Shown here: positions 59,945-64,000 of the stretch, piece by piece
Layout of the letters: every line of letters begins with the position of its first letter
How positions within the stretch are numbered: position 1 is the stretch's first letter
NCBI RefSeq assembly: GCF_010015445.1
Contig: NC_053118.1
Span: forward strand, 4,791,781-4,855,780
Length of the DNA stretch: 64,000 bases
Source: Perca fluviatilis
Lineage: Eukaryota > Chordata > Actinopteri > Perciformes > Percidae
Reading direction: 5' to 3'
Made by a program: the position numbers and the translations under genes
Notes under the pieces: generated by a model
Told to the model about the DNA's origin: nothing
Seen by the model: the letters and a program-made list of their open reading frames with translations, nothing else
The model's database searches: none

Positions 59945-62029
59945 AACACCGCACGGTGGGAGGGGCTGTGTGTGTATGTGAGCGAGACACAAGTGACGGA
60001 GAGATGGCAGAGAGCAGGGAAAGGAAATGCAGAAGAACGTGTTTTAAATAGCGTTTAAAACAAAATAATTATATTAATTAATAATAATAATAATTAATAA
60101 CTAAACGCAATGTGCGGCATCCAGTGTTGATAGTGAGGCCCACCGCCACACGTTAGTCTATGTGTGGGAAACACTGCTCTATCCCCACCCTCAGTGTTCT
60201 TGCTGTGTGTTTTGTCGAGCTGTAATGTTGATTGTTGTGATTTAACAATCGGATCATGGCTTTACGCCTCCGAAGATTTGACTGTGAGATTGGCATTCAA
60301 ATCAGGCTCCTTCGATTGAAGCATCAAATATTCGACTACTCGGGGTCACCCCTACTAAACGCAATGACTTAAAATTTATTCTAGATTCGTCATTGTAGTA
60401 TTTTTTAGGCAAAACATTCTACGTTCCTAAGTTCCAGCTTTACCAATGTGAGGATTTGTTGCTATTCTTTGTCTAATGTAAAAGTAAAATGACTCTCTGT
60501 AGGTTTTGGACAAGACAAGCAAGTCACCTTGGTCTATAGGAAATAGTGATGGGCATTTTTCACTATATTCTGTCATTTTATAGACAATACGATTAATCAA
60601 TTAATAGTCACCACTCTAGATATTTTAAAATCAGAGCAGATCATACCAAAACTGCAAAAATACTACAAAAACAATAATAACAAACAAATGACATGTATCT
60701 TCACCAGGTCTGTAAAATTATGTGTGTCGCGTCCCCACATTGAACAATGCTGAAAAACACTGCCCCATGGTTGAACCTAATTGCTGACGCCGGCGCTAGA
60801 GAATTTTTTTTCATTTTGGTGAACAAACCCCTTGAAATTCTTAACCTTATTGCTTCAATGGCAGTTAAGGGAAGCAGTCAGTTGCTGGTATGGAGAGATA
60901 CTGTATTGCTGCAGCATCTGGATTGGTCTTTTGCCCAGAGGACTTGAATTTTTCTGCTTTTAAGGAAGGCACAAGCTGCTCTCCACATTTAACTATTCTC
61001 CCCTCTGTTTGAACCCATTCAACCCCCACTCCAGGTCTATTTATACCTGCATCCCTCCCTGAGCAAGCCTAAAACTGGTCATCTCCAAAACACCACCACT
61101 ATTACTTAGAGAATGGCTCTCACTCCCTGCCGCAACTCGCCTGCCTGCCTGCTGCTTGTTCTTCTTCTGCAGCTTCTTTTCTTTTTTTGTAGTTTCCTCT
61201 GTTGTTGGCAGCTGTTGCTCAGCACCACACCGAGGTTCAGCCCGCGGTCACGGCCAAGTGTTACAGCGAGGAGAAACGTTTTTTTTTTTTCACATGTATT
61301 TCCCTTTGTCTTGCATTTTTCTCCTGGTCTATATTTGCAACTCACTTTTTATCCCCCTTTTTGCTTCCTCTCAGTCTCTCGCTTGTCTTTATCACTGTGT
61401 CACTTGGTGTATAATCAATTATTGAATAATCAATATTTGAGCTCCGCTGTTTTTACACTACAAAACGTTTTATGAGTCTAGTTATGTATACTCTCAGGAT
61501 TCTCAGGATAGCTTAAATGGAGAGCATAGATCAGTCAAAACAAAATCACCGGAAGATCTGTGAGACAGATCTGTGATCCTCGAGACAATTGACAAATGGT
61601 GAATTTCAAAGGGAACTCCATCAAAAAAAAGTGATTCCCCAACACCCTGCTTTTCGATGATGCAATTACGTCACTTCATAACATTCCCATGGCAAAAGGG
61701 GAAAATGGCTGCTCTTGTGTGAAGTAAACGCAACATTTTTCAACTTTCTGCTAAGATATATGTGACTTTTTTGCAACGAAAATGCGGGGATCATGAAATC
61801 ATGCAATATGCATATTTTGCATGGAAATCGGCAATTTATGCGCAGAAAGTGCGGCGTATTTGAAAAAATGCGGCCCCCGCATAAATATGCGGACTTTGGC
61901 TGATTATGTATTGAATTATGCGATCGCATAATCACGTTTTTCTGGAGGGACTGAAACCTGGTACGTAGCATCAAAAGAATCAAAAGAATTTTGCTATGTT
62001 AAACTATGCTCATTTTATGACCAAACTAA
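59945..62029. other. Repeat-derived stretch without a gene
   Basis: 60300-60358 (TCAAATATTCGACTACTCGG GGTCACCCCTA) is a hAT right end, and 60547-60600 (TAGTGATGGGCATTTTTCAC) a hAT left end, both without partners. 61730-61960 (GCGGCCCCCGCATAAATATG, then CTGGAGGGACTGAAACC) is a dispersed fish repeat. The frame 61113-61475 is a Leu/Ser/Phe-rich pyrimidine-tract translation. Confidence 0.45.
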
Positions 62030-62605
62030 TTTTCCTAGCTAGCCACAAAATACGTACTTTTGCATATCTTTGCCAAATTAATAGGTATCAGAGCAAAACA
62101 TGGTATTGTTGTTCGACATCCCACTCTGAGGCTCTGTACCAAATTTGGTGAGGATCGGCTATTAGGGAGCGCTATAATGAACGTAGACGCATTTTGGCAA
62201 ATAACTGAATGCATTTAAATAGGAAATTTGCAATGGCAATATCAATGCCGCAGTAAATGCTATCATCACAAAACTTGAGATTATTGTTCGACATGCCACT
62301 CTGCGGCTCTATACCAGATTTGGTGATGATCGGCCTTTAGGGGGCACTATAATTGAGTATTTTGGCCTTTTACTCAATGAATGGGAAATTTGCTATTGCA
62401 TTTCACTACGGACTTTGGAGCTCACACTTAGTGAAATTTGCTGACTTTTGCCTCACTGCCGTCGTGCTTTGGCTTCTCCTTTTGTGGGCTCCGCTTTCGT
62501 GGGCTCCGCTTTCGTGGGCTCTGCATGTCATCAGGGGCGACTTGCACCGGGGGGGGGCTCGCGACAGGGAGGCTTGGACCCCGTCATAACTGCTTGCAGT
62601 TCTAG
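62030..62605 (+). mobile_element. Second copy of the 176-bp-unit, hairpin-CTAG repeat
   Basis: Units start at about 62109 (TTGTTCGACATCCCACTCTG) and 62285 (TTGTTCGACATGCCACTCTG), a 176-bp spacing equal to that at 57990. The end GGAGGCTTGGACCCCGTCAT then AACTGC TT GCAGTT (62588-62601) and CTAG (62602-62605) equals the end at 58337. Before it, GGGCTCCGCTTTCGT is repeated three times in tandem (62483-62523), absent from the other copy. Confidence 0.65.
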
Positions 62606-62607
62606 TT

Positions 62608-62870
62608 TTAGTTTTAGTCTAGTCTTTGTGTCAAGCTGTCATTTGAGTTTTTATTAGTTTTAGTCAAATTCATACTCTGACTAAAAGTCTGAGCATTTTA
62701 GTCTTATTTTAGTCAGAATCATCAAAAGTCTAGTTTTAGTCGCCAAAAACTGATGACATTTTAGTCTAGTTTTAGTCAACGAAAACTGATGACATTTAGT
62801 CTAGTTTTAGTCAATGAAAATTGTATTTTTGTCTCTTTTTAGTAAGGCAATTCTATTTAACCCAGTCAAC
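62608..62870. repeat. TTTTAGTC-rich degenerate tandem repeat
   Basis: TAGTTTTAGTC or its close variants occurs about ten times. The block GTCTAGTTTTAGTCAACGAA, AACTGATGACATTT is repeated in near-tandem at about 62728-62815. Confidence 0.8.
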
Positions 62871-64000
62871 ATAGTATACGTACCTCGTAGTATAGACAAA
62901 ACCAAAATTTTCTTTTAGCCAAACCCATTTCAAACAAGGTTATCTTATTATATTATTGTTACCTTATAGACTCAAGAATACATCCATTCCAGACACGGAA
63001 GATTCTCTGATTTGAATTTACAACATATTGTTTTTACTAACTAAACATGTTAGAAGTACACACACACATATTTAAATAAAATAAATAAAAACAATAAATA
63101 AAATAGTATCACATGACAATGCCAGAAAAAAATGTATACATTCAAGTTGTACCTCCTTGTGGCAAAGAAATCCTGAGCACTAGTAGGCTTGTCCATCTTC
63201 TTTGGTGGGACTTGCTTCACTGGTGCCATTTCTGGAATCTAGCACAGGAATAGATGCAATGTCAGGACAGATGCAGCCTCTTGAAAATCTAACTGTTGTA
63301 AATATTAAGTAGCATAAATCCTTGCTATGATTTTTACCATAGTAAATCAACCTCTGAGTGAGTGACTTGACCGCCCGTAAAGGGAAAAAAAAGTCTACAT
63401 AATCAAAACGGAAGTAGTCTAAGCAGTAGTCTCGGGATAATGCCAATACCATTTGTTTAAATGTATGTATTGGTCTAGAATAAAGTATTCAAAGTCATGT
63501 TGTGTTGTGATTGCTATGTGAATGACAAATCTAGCTACAGTATTTGGCCAACAAGGGATGCTTAGTACACATAGGGTCAGTCAGTTAGGAATTAAAGCCG
63601 CTTTCCGACCAAGTAGTTACAGGAATGTAGTTATAGGAAAAGTCCACTTCTAAGCAGATCTACTAACTACTCTCCCCCAAAACCGTTTTTCCATTTGCAT
63701 TCGCACTGGCCAAGTGGCCGTAGGGACTGGTAGGAGGGATAAGGGAGTGATGCAATCATGGCAACGGTCTTTATAGCGTTAAAATCAGAAAACAAATACA
63801 CCAAAAAAGTATGAACTTTTTAGCATATTTGTCATAATTTAAACAAGTCTCCAGAAGAGAAACGGGTATCTCTCTCGCCCCCGCCTCTGCCTGCGCTGTG
63901 TGTGTGTGTGTGTGTGAGACGGCCTGGTCAGCAAGGTTGTCAAGCCTGTAGAGTTTAACTCTGGAAAGACAGTTAACCACAGGTTCCCGTTAATCTTATG
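62871..64000. other. Non-coding end of the window
   Basis: AT-rich. 63590-63735 (AAAGCCGCTTTCCGACCAAG TAGTTACAGG) resembles the start of a dispersed fish DNA element. (GT)n lies at 63897-63917. The frames 63452-63180 and 63980-63771 (minus) have no recognised domain. Confidence 0.45.

Noticed and set aside
61113..61475. 120-codon hydrophobic frame suggesting a membrane protein
   Set aside because: A pyrimidine-rich tract gives Leu/Phe/Ser in several overlapping frames; there is no conserved motif and no splice context.

Overview
The window is eukaryotic, and most likely a teleost fish (percomorph-like). It has no prokaryotic gene organisation. It carries long (CA/GT)n microsatellites, Tc1, many hAT and TTAA-type DNA elements, L2-, L1/Tx1- and Rex/CR1-like LINEs, tRNA-derived SINEs, and a Ty3/Gypsy integrase relic. 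Species cannot be read from the sequence. No complete host protein gene is visible. The only candidate host coding sequence is a short first exon (18927-19020, + strand) in a GC/CpG-rich patch with a good splice donor. If it is real, much of what follows to the right may be intron 1 of that gene. No later exon was recognised.

Layout. 1-3125: an old LINE on the minus strand, split by a Tc1-like transposon (1066-2241). 3130-7230: a broken L1/Tx1-type LINE, minus strand, with RT scraps, a well-preserved endonuclease and a possible ORF1 region. 7270-7731: a Gypsy integrase relic. 7740-9170: microsatellites and pyrimidine-rich DNA. 9170-12047: an L2 element, plus strand, with RT, ORF end and the (ATTGA)-type 3' tail. 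12050-15000: mostly featureless. 15251-17255: three hAT-type elements nested inside one another, the outer two with exact 8-bp target duplications. 17264-21380: the candidate first exon and a 128-bp (GT)64. 21783-25400: a second three-deep nest (hAT, then TTAA element, then TTAA element) containing a 380-bp tandem duplication. 26833-30187: two more hAT elements. 31842-35722: two tRNA-type SINEs and a DNA transposon with a Myb/SANT-like ORF cut by a 934-bp fold-back element. 36098-37088: an inverted duplication around a P2X7-like ORF start. 37505-38238: a PIF/Harbinger-type MITE. 40967-43865: a 5'-truncated L1 with a 21-bp target duplication, itself split by a DNA element. 44625-45600: a TTAA element. 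46435-46707: an L2 tail. 47365-48990: another L1 fragment. 49645-51272: a hAT with exact TSD. 54453-54620: a perfect 83-bp palindrome. 56179-56486: a hAT MITE. 57890-58337 and 62030-62605: two copies of a repeat built from 176-bp units and ending in a hairpin plus CTAG, which looks like a Helitron/Helentron-derived element.

All transposon ORFs seen are broken by stops, frameshifts, deletions or insertions, so nothing here appears able to move on its own. The value of the window is the readable order of insertions. I saw no new multi-gene biological system. The most unusual structures are the perfect palindrome, the head-to-head LINE inverted duplication, the duplicated L1 junction and the hairpin-ended tandem-repeat family.
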